Shown here: piece by piece, positions 11,063 through 22,952 of the stretch
How the letters are laid out: every line of letters begins with the position of its first letter
Numbering within the stretch: position 1 is the stretch's first letter
Assembly: GCA_030490835.1 (NCBI GenBank)
Contig: CM059971.1
Location: forward strand, 69,024,224 to 69,088,223
Reading direction: 5' to 3'
Length of the DNA stretch: 64,000 bases
Source: Annona cherimola
Lineage: Eukaryota > Streptophyta > Magnoliopsida > Magnoliales > Annonaceae
Notes under the pieces: model-generated
The model's database searches: none
What the model saw: the letters and a program-made list of their open reading frames with translations, nothing else
What the model was told of the DNA's origin: nothing
Position numbers and translations under genes: made by a program

Positions 11063-11361
11063 CGGAAGGTGATTTAATACACCTAGGTGTACTTAGTTTC
11101 GATGCACCCAAGTGTGTTTAACCTATTTTTTATTTATTTTTTTAAAAAACTTATGCACCTATTAATCTAAAATTACTAAAATATCATTGATTTAAAAAAA
11201 AACTAAAAAATCTAAAAATATCCAAAATTGTAAAACTTGATATACATATTTAATACACTTAAATTAATAGTTGTATAAAAAATTTTCAAAAAAATAATAA
11301 ATGGATTTTTGCATCCAAGTGCATTAACGCTAAATGCACCCGGGTGCACAGGAACACTTCC
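11063..11361. mobile_element. Foldback MITE, probable 9-bp TSD
   Basis: About 300 bp. The arms contain facing CACCTAGGTGTACTTAG and GCACCCGGGTGCA segments and the shared internal AAAACTTGATATACATATTTAATACACTTA box. Flanking repeats are TTTTAAGGA (11054-11062) and CTTTAAGGA (11362-11370), 8 of 9 identical. Same superfamily type as 10689-10978, with different outer TIRs. Confidence 0.65.
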
Positions 11362-11434
11362 CTTTAAGGATACCTTTAAAAGAATTTTTACCCAGGTACA
11401 CCTTTAAAAAGGGTTTTTTTTTTATCAAATGCAC

Positions 11435-11770
11435 TCGAGTCTAGGAGCTTGTTGCATCATTTTTTTTATTTTTCAGATTTTTTTTTTCATTTATATGTGG
11501 GTACAAGTGTATACATTTCACATACCAAAATTTACCAATTTTTAATTATATATTTTTTAATTTTTAAGACAAAATTTCACCCTTTTTCATGTGCTAAGAG
11601 TCTAAGACAAGTGAAAATTATTAATTTTTAAAATTTTACAAAAAATATGTACAATAATTAAAATTGATAAATTTTGGTATATGAAATATATATACTTGTG
11701 CCCACAGATAAATGGAAAAATTAATAAAAATTTAAAAAATGATGCATGCAATCATGCCTCATGTATCTAT
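11435..11770. mobile_element. Foldback MITE remnant
   Basis: The left arm from about 11449 (TTGCATCATTTTTTTTATTT, then a GTGGGTACAAGTGTATA block and an ACCAAAATTTACCAATTTT block) is mirrored by the right arm ending near 11748 (AAATGATGCATGCAA). It folds into a long hairpin. TSD not resolved. Confidence 0.55.
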
Positions 11771-11929
11771 AGTAGGGAGATTTGGGAGCCATCTCATGGC
11801 ATAGAATGGGATAAAACTTTTTATTTAAAGAATTTTTTTGCAATTCAATATTATTTTTCTTATTTTTGATATAATCTTTTATTTCCAAACACATATAATT
11901 CTAATTTTGTTGATCCTAATAATATTTTC

Positions 11930-12340
11930 TATTTTATAGTTGTACCCATTTGTTTGACTATAATTGTAAATATACCTACATAATTTTAAAAATAGCAAAT
12001 AACCCTACATAGTTTGATTGTAATTGCAAATATACACACGTTGTTATAATATCACTACTGTAGCATCACAACATGGGTACATTTACAAAAATATGCAAAC
12101 TATGTAGGTATATTTGCAAAAACTAAATCTACCCACTTAATTTTTAAAATTGAAAATATACCTGTATGATTTACATATCTTTACAAATATATCTACACAA
12201 TAGTAATGACATCATAACAATGTGGATATATTTGCAATTATAGTCAAACTAGGTATGAATTATTTACAATTTATGAAATTATGTAGGTATATTTGTAATT
12301 GTAGTCAAAATAAGTAGATGTATTTGCAAATCATCCATAA
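11930..12340. repeat. MULE-TIR-like repeat cluster
   Basis: Several alternating direct and inverted copies of a TATTTGCAATTGTAGTCAAAC-type motif occur between 11940 and 12330. The same motif forms the TIRs of the element at 34257-35940. Likely decayed termini of one or more related non-autonomous elements; boundaries not found. Confidence 0.5.
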
Positions 12341-14649
12341 TAAAATTATAAAGATACAAGATACAAGAAATACCTTTTTCAAATGCAAAAAAGAACCATT
12401 TTAAAATTGTTTCTGGTATTAAACATATCTAATTGAGGAATATTTAAGAAATGAAAATTTTATATTTTAAAGGTAAAACATTTCATATCATACAAATATC
12501 AATCAAGGGGAGAATAAGATGGAGGGGAGAATAAGATGGATGGTTGGAATCTTAAAAAAATCCAAAAATAAGAAACTCAATAGGTTGCAATGTCCACCCC
12601 ATTGAACGGGAGAATAGCTCGATAGCTTATATGCATGGAGTGCACCCTAGCTTGGGTGATGAAAATTGCAAATTGGTTCCATGTAGATGAAAAAATTAAA
12701 ATAACAATTTTAATGTTTTATTTTTCAACAAGTAAGATGTTTAAAATATCATTAATATAGGAGTAAATAATTTTATGAAGTTTTGTTATGTACAATTATT
12801 ATATTCGAATACGTATGTGAATAAATACAAATATATATTTTTAAGAGTCATGCATATCTTTGATTTGAATTAAGCTTAGTATATTAGCTAAATAAATTAT
12901 GCTAAAATAAAATAAATGAAGTGAATTCGTCAAGATGAAAACACGAATGGTGTTTATAAAACTCCTTATATAACTTATCGTAAAATTAAAATCCCAACAA
13001 TTATATGATTTAAAATTATTTTTTTTAACTTGGTACCAAAAATATCTCAATTAAAGATTGGAATGAGTGACATTTGCTTAAAAATATTTACTTGTATGTA
13101 AATTATAAAATTTCTTAGATGTATTCAGTAGTGGATTAAAATATATAATGCATTGTAATAATCATTTACCCACATAAAAATTATATTTTAGATAATTTTT
13201 ATGTTGAAATTAAATTTTTAAAATTGATATTTAAATCAAACTATTTTATTACATAGTTTTTAATACAATTTTCAAATGAGAGTTATAGTTTTATATAATT
13301 AGGTTACATAGAAGTGGGTCTACGTAACCCCATTTATTTTTAATACTTTGATTACCGATGAAGTCTACTTTATCTGTTATATTTAGCATCATTTGTTTAA
13401 CTAGAAGATAAAATTTAATTAAAATTAGCTTAAGTATACATATGTATTTTTATATATATATCTTTGTATGTAAATTATCGAAAATGTGTAGATTCATTCA
13501 TATAAGAACATAATAATATTTTATAAAATCATTTATCTGCATAAGAGTGATATTTTAAACAATGTAGATATTGAAAATGCAACTTTTGATAATTAATATT
13601 CAAAATAAAACTTTAAAATTGATACTTAGCATCACATTATTTTATTATATTGCAGGCCATACACAATAATATTGTACAAATGATAATGTTTCTATAATAA
13701 TAAAAATGATATTAAATATAATATATTGAATGAATTTTTCATCACTTATTAAAATGAAAAATGGATAAGATTACACGGATATGGGGGTCATAAACATATT
13801 GATTTAGATGAAACTCAATGCCCTATTGAAGCAAATAATTCTAAATATAATGACTGGCTTAAATATAACATTAATTTTTTTATTATGTTAATTTTACACA
13901 TTTCTAGAGAAGGTTCATGCATAATAATATTAGACAATTAATGGAGTTTTCGTGACTAAGTAAATGTTACTAATAGAGTGGATTTACCATCAATCATCAA
14001 CATGAGCTAAATTTAATAGAATGGATTTACCATCAATACTTAAGATGAGCTAAATTGGATAGGATTTCGTAGAAATGGTTTCATGTAAGTAGAACTATAT
14101 ACATGGATCTTGATCTCATGTTAACATAAGCAATTGAGTTACATGCTTACACTTGTATCCTACCATCCATGCTTGCAAGTGAGATCGCAACCATCACTAT
14201 GATGTGAAAGGGATTTAACATAAAAAAATCCCTCAAAAGATTTCAATCCTAAATTCATAGAGCGTCAAATCCAAATATTCCCCCAAATTGATGGAGCTTG
14301 CATTTCTTCTACCATCCTGCTCAGTCTTCTCTAAGTAAAGTTTTTGATTGTTGGGTATATACATCACATCTCAAATTATATTACAATCAAGCTTTAAGAC
14401 AATTCTTATAATGTTTTAGTGGAAAATCATAAGCTTTCAAAAATCAATCGGGGAAGATCAAAGGCTCCCAAATATCAATGCAGAGACAAAGCCCAAATCA
14501 CATAAACTCAGGACAACAGCGAACAAAGACAATGCATATAACCACCCACCTACGCTAGTCGCAATTGGCCTTCCCAGGAGAGTTGAAATTAGGTTGGGGC
14601 TTCTCCCTTCATCATTGAAGCCTAATAGCAATATCCCTAGTTAGACTGG
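12341..14649. repeat. AT-rich DNA with old dispersed repeats
   Basis: No gene. Parts of 13050-13900 resemble 46120-46440: both have an ATAATCATTTACCCA/TCATTTATCCA-type stretch, a GATATTTA...AAACTATTTTATTAC block and an AAGTAAACAATTCTAAATACAAT-like block. The remainder (12341-13040 and 14111-14649) shows nothing I can identify apart from two GGGGCTTCTCCCT motifs at 14599 and 14663. Confidence 0.4.
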
Positions 14650-15940
14650 TGTGAGACGGAATTGGGGCTTCTCCCTATTAACAGAAGTTGAAGCATTTTA
14701 TTGATTCTAATTAATAAATTAACCCAATGAAGGAATGAGTAAATTAAATTATTAAAAATTTTAATTATTTTGCAAAAGCCCCATTATGACTAACAATAAG
14801 CATAGTATATACAATAGTTCGAGTCAATTACCCTACTCAACTCTTTCAAACACACACTTCTTACTCTTGAGTTTCACTATGTATTTCACCAAAATAATCT
14901 TGAAGTCAATATTTTCTTCTAGATTTTAACTTTAAGCTCATACGAATAACCAAAATAGTTTATAAGACACTCTAATAGACTCTTTTTTACCTCTTCTTAC
15001 ATTTGACCTCCAATATTAATCCAAGACACACATACAAAATAAATGAATTACAACTATTGATTTCCTCACTTCAAATGTATAATAAATATACCTCAATGAA
15101 ACTTCAAGTGATGAGCTTTAAAGCCTTTAACAATTTTGGCATTATTGAGGCTTTTCAAATGTATGAATGCTTTGATAGCCTTATGTGAAGATGGTTTAAT
15201 GCATTCAAATGTTTTCACTAACTTCACACATTCAAAATTGAATGTTATTGATTATGTTAGGGGAGATCTTGCCATTGGAGTTGTAGTTATGGCACATTTA
15301 ATGCTTCGATATTTATATTTTGCAATCATCAATGTCAAGTTGAAGTTGAAATCAACTTGTCTGCTACTTTATTCAACTTGATGTTTGAGTTGACTTGAAT
15401 ATCAATTTCATTTTTCAAATTTTTACCTCATTATTGGTTACCTAAGTTATAGTTGAAGTCAACTCGTGATTGAATTTCACTTAAGTCACATAAAGAGTCG
15501 ACATGAATTGTGCTTGACTTTAGTGTTCTACATGTGAAAAATCTCTTACTTGATTTTCACATGTGAAGTTCCATGTAATATTTATTATGCTATGACTTCA
15601 CTTGCATAAAAGTTGATATTGACTTTATCTATTTTGCATGTCTAAAGTTGCATATGAAATCAACTTGGAATTTAACTTTACTAAAGTCACATTTAAAGTT
15701 GTCTTGAGTTGCAAATGAAATTGACTTAGAACTCAACCTTACTTGAGTTTCGTTTAGAGTTACTTCAGTTGTGATTTTTCCTTTTTACTCTACAACTTGC
15801 TTTGTCAAGTTAAAAATGAAGTCAACTTGAGGCTTCATTTAACTCAAGTTTCCTGGGAAGTAGGCTTAAGGATCAATTTTACTCTAGTTGAATGCTAAGT
15901 CGACTTGAGGTTAAACATGACTTTTTGCACCATCACTTCG
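14650..15940 (-). repeat. Decayed solo-LTR-like relative of the copia LTR
   Basis: Collinear with the LTR at 3026-4636 in the same orientation. The CTACTCxACTCTT...CACACTTCTT, TTCTAGATT and GGCxCATTTAATGC landmarks occur in order. At 15340-15920 there is the eroded version of the GTCGAC repeats, mostly now GTCAAC, GTTGAC or ATCAAC, with a few GTCGAC survivors near 15497 and 15899. The change is what C-to-T decay at CpG sites would produce. No TSD could be defined, so the limits are approximate. Confidence 0.65.
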
Positions 15941-16049
15941 ATAATTTGGGCTTTTTTCATTGTGCCTTTTTCGTTAACGACTTTAGCCACTCTTAACATG
16001 CACTTTTTGGATTATCATTGTGAAAACCTCATTAATTTTCTTCTATAGT

Positions 16050-16255
16050 TGTTTTCGATAAGGAGAATGAAAATGAGAAATGGAATGGATATGAAAGAGG
16101 TAAAGTGGAAATTTAAAATTTTGATAGGATAATTACATAGAAAGATATGAGAAAATAATTAGAATGTAAGGATAAAATCTTAAAAAGTAGGATAGTTAAG
16201 TATTGAATTCTACATTTTGCATTCTCACTGTTTTCACCCTAAATAGACCCTTAGT
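16050..16255. mobile_element. Small MITE-like repeat, type 2
   Basis: Starts near GTTTTCGATAAGGAGAATGAAAATGAG and ends near the mirrored CATTCTCACTGTTTTCACCCTAAATAGACCC. Related sequences start near 48601 and 49165 (GTTTGATAACGAG, GTTTGGTAACGAGGAGAATGAAA). The form suggests a hAT-type MITE, but no TSD was established. Confidence 0.4.
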
Positions 16256-16379
16256 GATACTTCAATATACTCTCATAGTTAAGATGCTCATATTTAAAGC
16301 AATATTAGAATCTTATAGTTTATAAAACACCCAATCGTGTAGATGGAAGAGGTCGATAAAACATTTATGTTAATTGCTA

Positions 16380-16705
16380 ATATGTTATCTTCTTCCACTT
16401 GCACAATTGATTCATTTTTGTCATTATCAATAATTTGAATGCACGTTTGGGGACAAAAAAAATGTCATGAGTATGTAAGCAATTTTGGTGAAACTTTGTG
16501 AGGATAATATGCAATTTGTGAAACAATGGAGGTATATTATCAATTAGTGTCAAACTATGGAAGTATATCAGCAAATTATATTTTTTTATTTAACGGCCGT
16601 TAACAGGGGTATGCAAGCAATTTTTGTGAAACTTTGTGGGGTAATATGCAATTCCTAAAACAATGAGGGCATATATGCAATTAGCATAAAAAAGATTTGA
16701 CATGT
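16380..16705. repeat. Imperfect duplication related to MULE TIRs
   Basis: The segment at about 16470-16560 (ATGTAAGCAATTTTGGTGAAACTTTGTG, then GGATAATATGCAATT) recurs at about 16607-16690. The motif GATAATATGCAATTTGTGAAA also occurs in the right TIR of the 34257-35940 element. Confidence 0.5.
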
Positions 16706-16706
16706 T

Positions 16707-16970
16707 GTGGTATGTTTGAGGAATGATAAAAATTTTGGTGCAAAATTTTTTGAGATAAAAATTTTTAAAATAAGAGAAAATGATGTATATAATATAAGTA
16801 ATGAAGAGAAGTAAAGAAAATAAAGTTAAAATATATAGGTTAATTGTGTGGATAGTTGTATAGAAACGATTGAAAAATAGAGTAGTATATATATAGAAAA
16901 ATATAAAAAATAATTAAAAAATAGAGCAATTGTGGAAAGTAAAAAATTTTATAATAAGACGAACACACTC
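16707..16970. mobile_element. Harbinger/Tourist-like MITE
   Basis: Same family as 61371-61661, in opposite orientation. It runs from about GTATGTTTGAGGAATGATAAA to GACGAACACACTC, followed by TTA at 16971-16973. Internal AGAGAAGTAAAGAAAATAAAG and TTGTATAGAAACGATTGAAAAA blocks are conserved. Confidence 0.65.
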
Positions 16971-16973
16971 TTA

Positions 16974-17507
16974 ATTAACTATTTTTTCATTTTTACCCCA
17001 TATATTTCAAAATAAGTTTATTATATTTATTTCAAATTTATCTACATTATATCACTCACTTTTACATTTTTTAAAAAATATTTCTTTCGTCACTTCTCCA
17101 CTTCCTCTCTACCTATACTCCCTAATGATGATTGGTAAAGCCTAACATATGAAGTACATACCTGTGGTGTAAGTGCATGATGGTCACCTAATTAAAGAAT
17201 AATTTGCTATGTTATCTTATATGGGACATGAAAAAAAGCTAGATGTGTAGGTTATAAGGATGAGAGAAAAAAAATCTTATCTCTTAAGCTAGCTTTAAGA
17301 GTAAAAAAGGTTCATAAGCACCCAACAATTGACATCAAATAGGTTGATATGAATTTTTTTTTTTTTGAGAAACAGGTTGATGTGGATTTAACCTAGGGTA
17401 TGATCTGTGAAGGGAGAGATTTATTGGCACAATAGAGACAATTTTATAAAATTCTTATGCAGGAAGAAAGATTTGTATGAAACTCACATGTTTATTAAAA
17501 AAATTTT
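16974..17507. other. AT-rich noncoding DNA
   Basis: No gene or bounded element recognised. Confidence 0.5.
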
Positions 17508-18115
17508 AGGTGTATTCGGGAAATGATGAAACTTTTGAATGAAGAGTTTTTAGTGTAAAAATTTTTAAATTGGAAAGAAATGATGTGATATATTAGGGGT
17601 AATGATGAGAAGTAAAAAGAATAAAGTTAAAATAGATACATTAGTTGTATAAGTAGTTGTATAGAAATATATAAAAAAATAATCAAAAATAAGGTAATGG
17701 TTGAGAGTGAAAAGTTTTAAAGGTTTGTTTGGCAACACCGAAAACTTATTAAACTAAAACTTTTTAATCTAAATTTTTTAACTTTTTATAATTATCTTAT
17801 TTATTATTTATTTATTTACTTCTTTCCGTGCAACTATTCTACTTTTTAATTATTTATATACAACTATTTATACATTTAACTTATTTATTTTAATTTTATT
17901 CTTTTTAATTATTATAATTACTTATGTCATATTATATTATTTTTTCTTATTTCAAAAACTTTTATACAACTATATATACATTTAAATTATTTATTTTAAT
18001 TTTATTCTTTTTACTTATTATCATTACTCATGTCATATTATATTATTTTTTCTTATTTTAAAAACTTTTATACGAAAGATTTTTCATCAAAAAATTTATC
18101 ATTTCTAAAACGCAC
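17508..18115. mobile_element. Two adjoining Harbinger/Tourist-like MITEs in opposite orientation
   Basis: A minus-type copy (17508 to about 17722) begins GGTGTATTCGGGAAATGATGAAAC after TTA. It abuts a plus-type copy starting near GGTTTGTTTGGCAACACC and ending CATTTCTAAAACGCACTC. The second copy is enlarged by a roughly 110-bp internal duplication (17885-17960 resembles 17990-18065). Either one inserted at the end of the other, or they were joined by a later rearrangement. Confidence 0.55.
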
Positions 18116-18227
18116 TCTTGAACAAACATGTGTTTATTTGTGCAATATAGGTAAGCGCAAGATATCGGCATGGTTCAACCATTTTCTGAACTCCTTTTTC
18201 TTAGAATATTTTAATTTAATTATCTAA

Positions 18228-18800
18228 GTTGTGGGCACATTCAAAGTTAATATTGATGGGCGAAAGAACCACCAAACTAACTGTACGGGCTTGGCGGCGG
18301 TCATTAGGGACTCCGATGGCTCCTTTGTTGCTGCGAAGGGATGGAACCAGCGTCAACATCTGGACCCGCTGATTATGGAAGCCACCGCTTTGTGTATGGG
18401 GTTAAGGTGGGCCTTGGATGCTCATTTCGACAACCTACAGGTGGAATCTGACTCCTCGACTCTCATTGATTTTTGATGGGTGAACGCTCCATTAGGGCTC
18501 CGGTGGGTACCATTGTCTCACAAATACGCCAAATTGCCCTATTGACCCATTCTTTGTATTATCACCATGTGCTATGGTCTGGGAATTCCGTGGCCCATCT
18601 TCTGGCTGATTTCGCATCATCTAATTTTTTGGCTGAACAAGAATGGTGAGACTATCCACCCTTTTTTCTTCAGGAAAAACTCTGTATAGACAATTTTTTG
18701 GCAATGCTATACGATGATAGCCCTATCCCTTCTACTTCTAATTCTTCTCTTTCTCGGAGGTGGGCGGGATAGGCGCTCATCTTTTAATAAAAAAAAATTA
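18228..18800 (+). pseudogene. 5'-truncated LINE 3' end with RNase H-like domain
   Basis: Translation from 18231 gives a plant LINE-type RNase H domain (RVT_3 family). Acidic residues occur in FKVNIDG, in MEATALCMG and in QVESDSS. After a TGA at 18474 the match continues in another frame with GNSVAHLLADFAS, which supplies the fourth catalytic Asp. So there is at least one stop and one frameshift. A T-rich coding tail, a stop near 18769 and an A-run at about 18785-18797 complete a LINE 3' end. No upstream reverse transcriptase is present. The 3' segment resembles 32060-32235. Confidence 0.75.
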
Positions 18801-19789
18801 TAAAATTAAAACACAAATGGTTCAACGTGCGAAAAATACCATATGGGACAGTGTAGTAGTAAAGCCCGCCGCATCACACAGCCGCCGACACAACGACGTG
18901 CGGTGCGTGGGTGAAGGCGCGTGGACCACGCGAAGCACGATAAATGCGGAAGGAAGCACGTGATCCGGGAAGCCTGGCGGCAATTCCACGTCGACTTTCC
19001 TTCCTCGCGGGGCCTGTATAGTAGGTAGTGTGATCCCTTTCCGTTTGGTAAGGTTGGCCGGGTGGAGACCGGTGATTGAAAAGGAAAATAAAAAATAAAT
19101 ATTTTTAAAAATAACAACGAAATTTGCGTGGAATGGGAAAATAATCAAAATAGAGGTATGAAAGTAGAAGATTAGGATAATTAAATAATTAAAATATTAA
19201 ATCATTTTTTGAAACTTAGAGGACCGGAAAGCTCGCTACCAAACTGAAATATCTCATATTACTGTAAACTTTCCAAAAATTGAAAAAAGCATATATAACT
19301 GATTAAAATTAGCTTGAAAGAAGTATAGCCAACAACTTTTAATCCCATATTTGATGTTTTTAATTAGATAAATAAGTAAATTAAAAAATTGAAAAATTTA
19401 TTTAATCTTTGTTATTAAAAATACTATTCTCTAATGGATGAGATTGTGGGTTTTATTTTTATATCACGTCGGGAGCATTCATCGTGCATCATACCGTGGA
19501 ATAAGCACGAACGCGGAGGCGACAGAAAGCTATTTCCTGTCGACACGATGTCAGCACCTGCAAGAAAAAGTACGGTGGCTCGCAGGATGACTATAAGTAG
19601 TAGTGCACTCCTCACGGGACATTTTCAGCACGGTCCTAACTCCTAACTTCTTAGAAAATGTAAACCATTGGAATGTATGTATTTAAAGATTAATAGGCAC
19701 TGATGATGGAAATTATATTGAACTGATTTGCCACTGGTATTTTTTTAATTTCTGCAATTACGAATTACTATGGTTATGTAGAACGGACG
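18801..19789. other. Noncoding DNA with two GC-richer islands
   Basis: 18840-19070 and 19440-19640 are clearly richer in G+C and CpG than the surroundings. The first contains a G-box, CACGTG, at 18957-18962 and further ACG-containing motifs. No ORF resembles a known protein and overlapping ORFs on both strands look accidental. They might be a promoter or leader fragment left by a gene or element, but this is only a guess. Confidence 0.4.
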
Positions 19790-20075
19790 TTGGTTTAATG
19801 CACCTGGGTATACTTTACTTTTTTTTAAATTTTTTTTCAAAATTTTTTTACACGGCTGTTAATTTAAGTATATTTAATATATGTACATATTTTTATCATT
19901 TTTGGAAATTTCTAAATATTTTTTTCGGATTTTTTAAAATCAGTGTTTAAAAATAGTAAAAATTTATACACATGTTAAATACACTTAAATTAACATTTTC
20001 ATAAAAAAAAAAGTTTAAAAAAAAATAAAAAAATAGGTAAAGTATTAAGCTAGCGTCACTGCATAACACCTCCCA
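19790..20075. mobile_element. Foldback MITE remnant
   Basis: A T-rich left arm and an A-rich right arm face each other, with the shared internal AATTTATACACATGTTAAATACACTTAAATTAACA block and outer GGTTTAATGCACCTGGGTATACTTTAC and AAAGTATTAAGCTAGCGTCACTGCAT segments. TSD not resolved. Confidence 0.5.
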
Positions 20076-21255
20076 CGACTTTTGTTTCATCTTTTTAATT
20101 GACGTGATTTGTCAGTGGGACTTTGTTATACCTTCCGTGGACCGTCACCTGGAAATGCCGCCCCATCCGCACATCAATAAACCGATGTGATGTTTGGACC
20201 CGATTTCGCGACCAATATCGCCGCAATCCCAAGCTGGCGTCAAGCGATCTTCGGACCAACTATAAGATCTGAGATAATTTCTGCACGCCCCAATCTCCTG
20301 GGCAGGAAATGTTGGATGATGATTTTGTTAGCCTGCCAGAGCTACCAAATTCATCCATTTGCCCCAGATAATTTATATATGTTTTTGATTTTTTATTTTT
20401 TTTTGGTTTTTCATGAAAATATTGGTTCACTTATATTTAATTTCACATTTGTAAATGCTAAATTTTATTTTTTTATATGTGTATATTTTTCTTAATTTTA
20501 AAAAATCAACATTCACTTTCACCTCAAAAACTATTATTTTTGGAATTTAGAAAAGTGTACGTATTTTGGTATGTGAATTAAATAAACTTAAACCAATATT
20601 TCATAATTCTTTTTAAAATTAAACCTATGTGCAGTCGGCTGATTGATGAATTTATTAGCTTAGCCAACACAGTCAGTGCTCGGAAATATGTATCTATATC
20701 TATTGAGATATGCCCTATTTTTTTATGATGAGATATATCCTATTTTGGGTGTACTATAATAAAATGAAGCCCGCATTGACAATTCATTTCTTGCATTTAG
20801 GATTATTTTTATAAACAGAGCAGAAAGTTTCAACAATCCAAAGTCGCCCGTAAACCTCATCTGATAAGGTATAAAACTGACGTACTACAGTTATTTAATT
20901 TATATGTCAGTTTTAAAGATGGCAATACAATATATTGACTATCTAAAACATCATTTTTATATCTTATAAAAAAACATCATTCTTATGTAGTTAAATGATT
21001 TTAAACATTATTATTTATTATAACGCATCTTTAAATACATTTAATATTTTTCTTAATTTAAATATAAATATATTTTTCAAAGCAAATATGGCCCACACAT
21101 CAAGCTTTGGTTGACATGGCATTTCGCATGCCATGCTTTTTTTTTTAAAAAAAATTTTTAACTTATTTTCATAAACATGTTTTCCTACATATATTTAACA
21201 CAGATGCCAAGTGTTATTGTTTTACAATACAAAAACATACTAATTTTTCATTTGT
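20076..21255. other. Mostly AT-rich noncoding DNA
   Basis: 20120-20340 is GC-richer, without a recognisable gene. A T-to-A inverted layout at about 20365-20630 suggests another decayed foldback element. The remainder shows nothing identifiable. Confidence 0.4.
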
Positions 21256-21270
21256 AAGAATAAGATTTTT

Positions 21271-21517
21271 TATTAGTATTATCTACACTTGTGACATTTT
21301 GATATTACAAATTAGGTCCAAAACCCTTGCAATGGAGGGACATATTATAAATATCTTCAAACTTAAGGAGACAAACTATAAATATCTCAATTAACAGGAA
21401 GACACATGCAAAGGAGTTATAAAAACCCACACCAAATGCTAGCGGTGGGTTTCGAACCCACAACCTAACAATACCCCAACCGGTTTTGCCACTAATTGAA
21501 CTAACCTCATTTGGCTG
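21271..21517 (-). mobile_element. tRNA-derived SINE with perfect 15-bp TSD
   Basis: Read on the minus strand from 21517. The head has an A-box-like TTAGTTCAATTAGTGG and a B box, GGTTCGAAACC (in GTGGGTTCGAAACCCACC), spaced as in a tRNA gene. This marks RNA polymerase III transcription. The body ends ...GATAATACTAATA. It is flanked by AAGAATAAGATTTTT at 21256-21270 and at 21518-21532, a perfect 15-bp duplication that indicates LINE-assisted insertion. No coding capacity. A truncated relative is at about 49480-49720. Confidence 0.85.
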
Positions 21518-21619
21518 AAGAATAAGATTTTTGAAGAGTGAGAAATGCCTTAAATGCTCTTTCAACTGATGAATTTTAAAATGAAACATAAATACATAAA
21601 GAAGGGTGATCCCATCATC

Positions 21620-21945
21620 AAGGTGCATGGGAACACCCCCCACACACCCCTCTCAGCCACCTAAAATTTAAATTTTTTTTTATAAACATATAGAGTTAGG
21701 TATATTTAACCTATAAATCAAGTTTTATGCTTTTTTAAATGCTTTTAAGTATGTTTTGGTTTTTAAATACAGTGATGTTTTTCATAATTTTTAAGTATTT
21801 AATAAAAAATACTTAAAAGCATCCCAAAATAGTAAAACTTGGTTTATAAGTTAATACACCTAACTCTACATTTTTATAAAAAATAAAAAATAAAAAAAGA
21901 TCCCACAGCCGAACGCCTAGGGTGTCGCGTGGGATCAACCCCATG
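21620..21945. mobile_element. Foldback MITE remnant
   Basis: Long imperfect inverted repeat. The left arm includes TATAGAGTTAGGTATATTTAACCTATAAATCAAGTTTTA. The right arm includes its counterpart AAAACTTGGTTTATAAGTTAATACACCTAACTCTA. Outer GTGGGATCAACCCCATGCAT is opposite GTGCATGGGAACACC. Boundaries are approximate because no TSD was found. Confidence 0.55.
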
Positions 21946-22294
21946 CATAAAATATTGTAAACTAATAAAATTTGGTATTTATGAGTTAAATGCACTTAAA
22001 AAGCATATTTATAAAAACTAAAAAGGCATAGCATATAAACTCACATATGACATCATCATGTGTCATCATGTTATCTCTATTATATCTCATATTATTTTTC
22101 CTTTATAACTCCATTCATTCTTCAATTTCTCACCTACATTTCCATTAGTGAAAAAGACTTCTTAACACTTTTATTTCAAGATTTTCATGCAAGTAGCTCG
22201 TTTAACTTTGTGATGATAACTAGATTAGATAAATTCATTCATAATAAGTATCATGCAATGAAGAAAGATGGTCATAAAAGAAGCATAATGTAAA

Positions 22295-22943
22295 GAGGAA
22301 TAATTTTTTTAATCCGGACTAAGCAAATGACTTGCTTAGCCCACATCAAAAACCCATTTAAGATACTTATTTTTTGCTTTTTTCTTTATATACTTGTTTA
22401 TCTATTGTATTTAATATATAAGCCAAGTTTTACCATTTTGGATATGTATATATATATATTTTAATAATTTTTAAATATAGGGGCATTTTATATACATACA
22501 CATACATATTTAAAAAATTCAAAAAATATATATACATATAAAAAAATAGTAAAACTTGATTTATATACTAAATACACTTAAGGTGTGTTTGGGAATAGAT
22601 AAAACTTTTGATGAAAAGTTTTATGGAGTAAAAGTTGTAAACTGATGTGATGTAATAGGAGTAATAATGAGAAGTAAAGATGATAAAGTTAAAATAGATA
22701 AGTTGATTGTGTGGGTAGTTGTGTAGAAATGATTGAAAAATAAGATAGTTGTATAGAAAAATGTGAATAAATGATTAAAAAATAGAGTAGTTATGAAGAG
22801 TAAAAAGTTTTAACCTAACATTTTTTAAGCATTGGCAAACACACCCTTAGATAAACAAGTGTATAAAAAAAAATTTTAAATGAGTTTTTTGATGTGCGTT
22901 AAGTGAGTCATTTGCTTAACCTGTGCTAATAAGATCATTCCTC
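22295..22943. mobile_element. Foldback MITE with 9-bp TSD, split by a second MITE
   Basis: Terminal GAGGAATAAT and ATCATTCCTC face each other. The inner arms share TAAGCAAATGAC and the internal AAAACTTGATTTATATACTAAATACACTTA box. Flanking TAATGTAAA occurs at 22286-22294 and 22944-22952, a perfect 9-bp TSD. A Harbinger-like MITE sits in the right arm (22581-22846); removing it leaves about 380 bp. Closely related to 10689-10978. Confidence 0.8.
22581..22846. mobile_element. Harbinger/Tourist-like MITE nested in a foldback MITE
   Basis: Runs from AGGTGTGTTTGGGAATAG to TTGGCAAACACACCC and is flanked by TTA at 22578-22580 and 22847-22849. A 3-bp TTA/TAA target and GGGTGTGTTTG termini fit PIF/Harbinger-type MITEs. 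266 bp, noncoding. Confidence 0.8.
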
Positions 22944-22952
22944 TAATGTAAA

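Noticed and set aside
20187..20495. 102-codon ORF in a GC-richer patch
   Set aside because: No recognisable domain, T-rich low-complexity second half, no supporting splice or neighbour.
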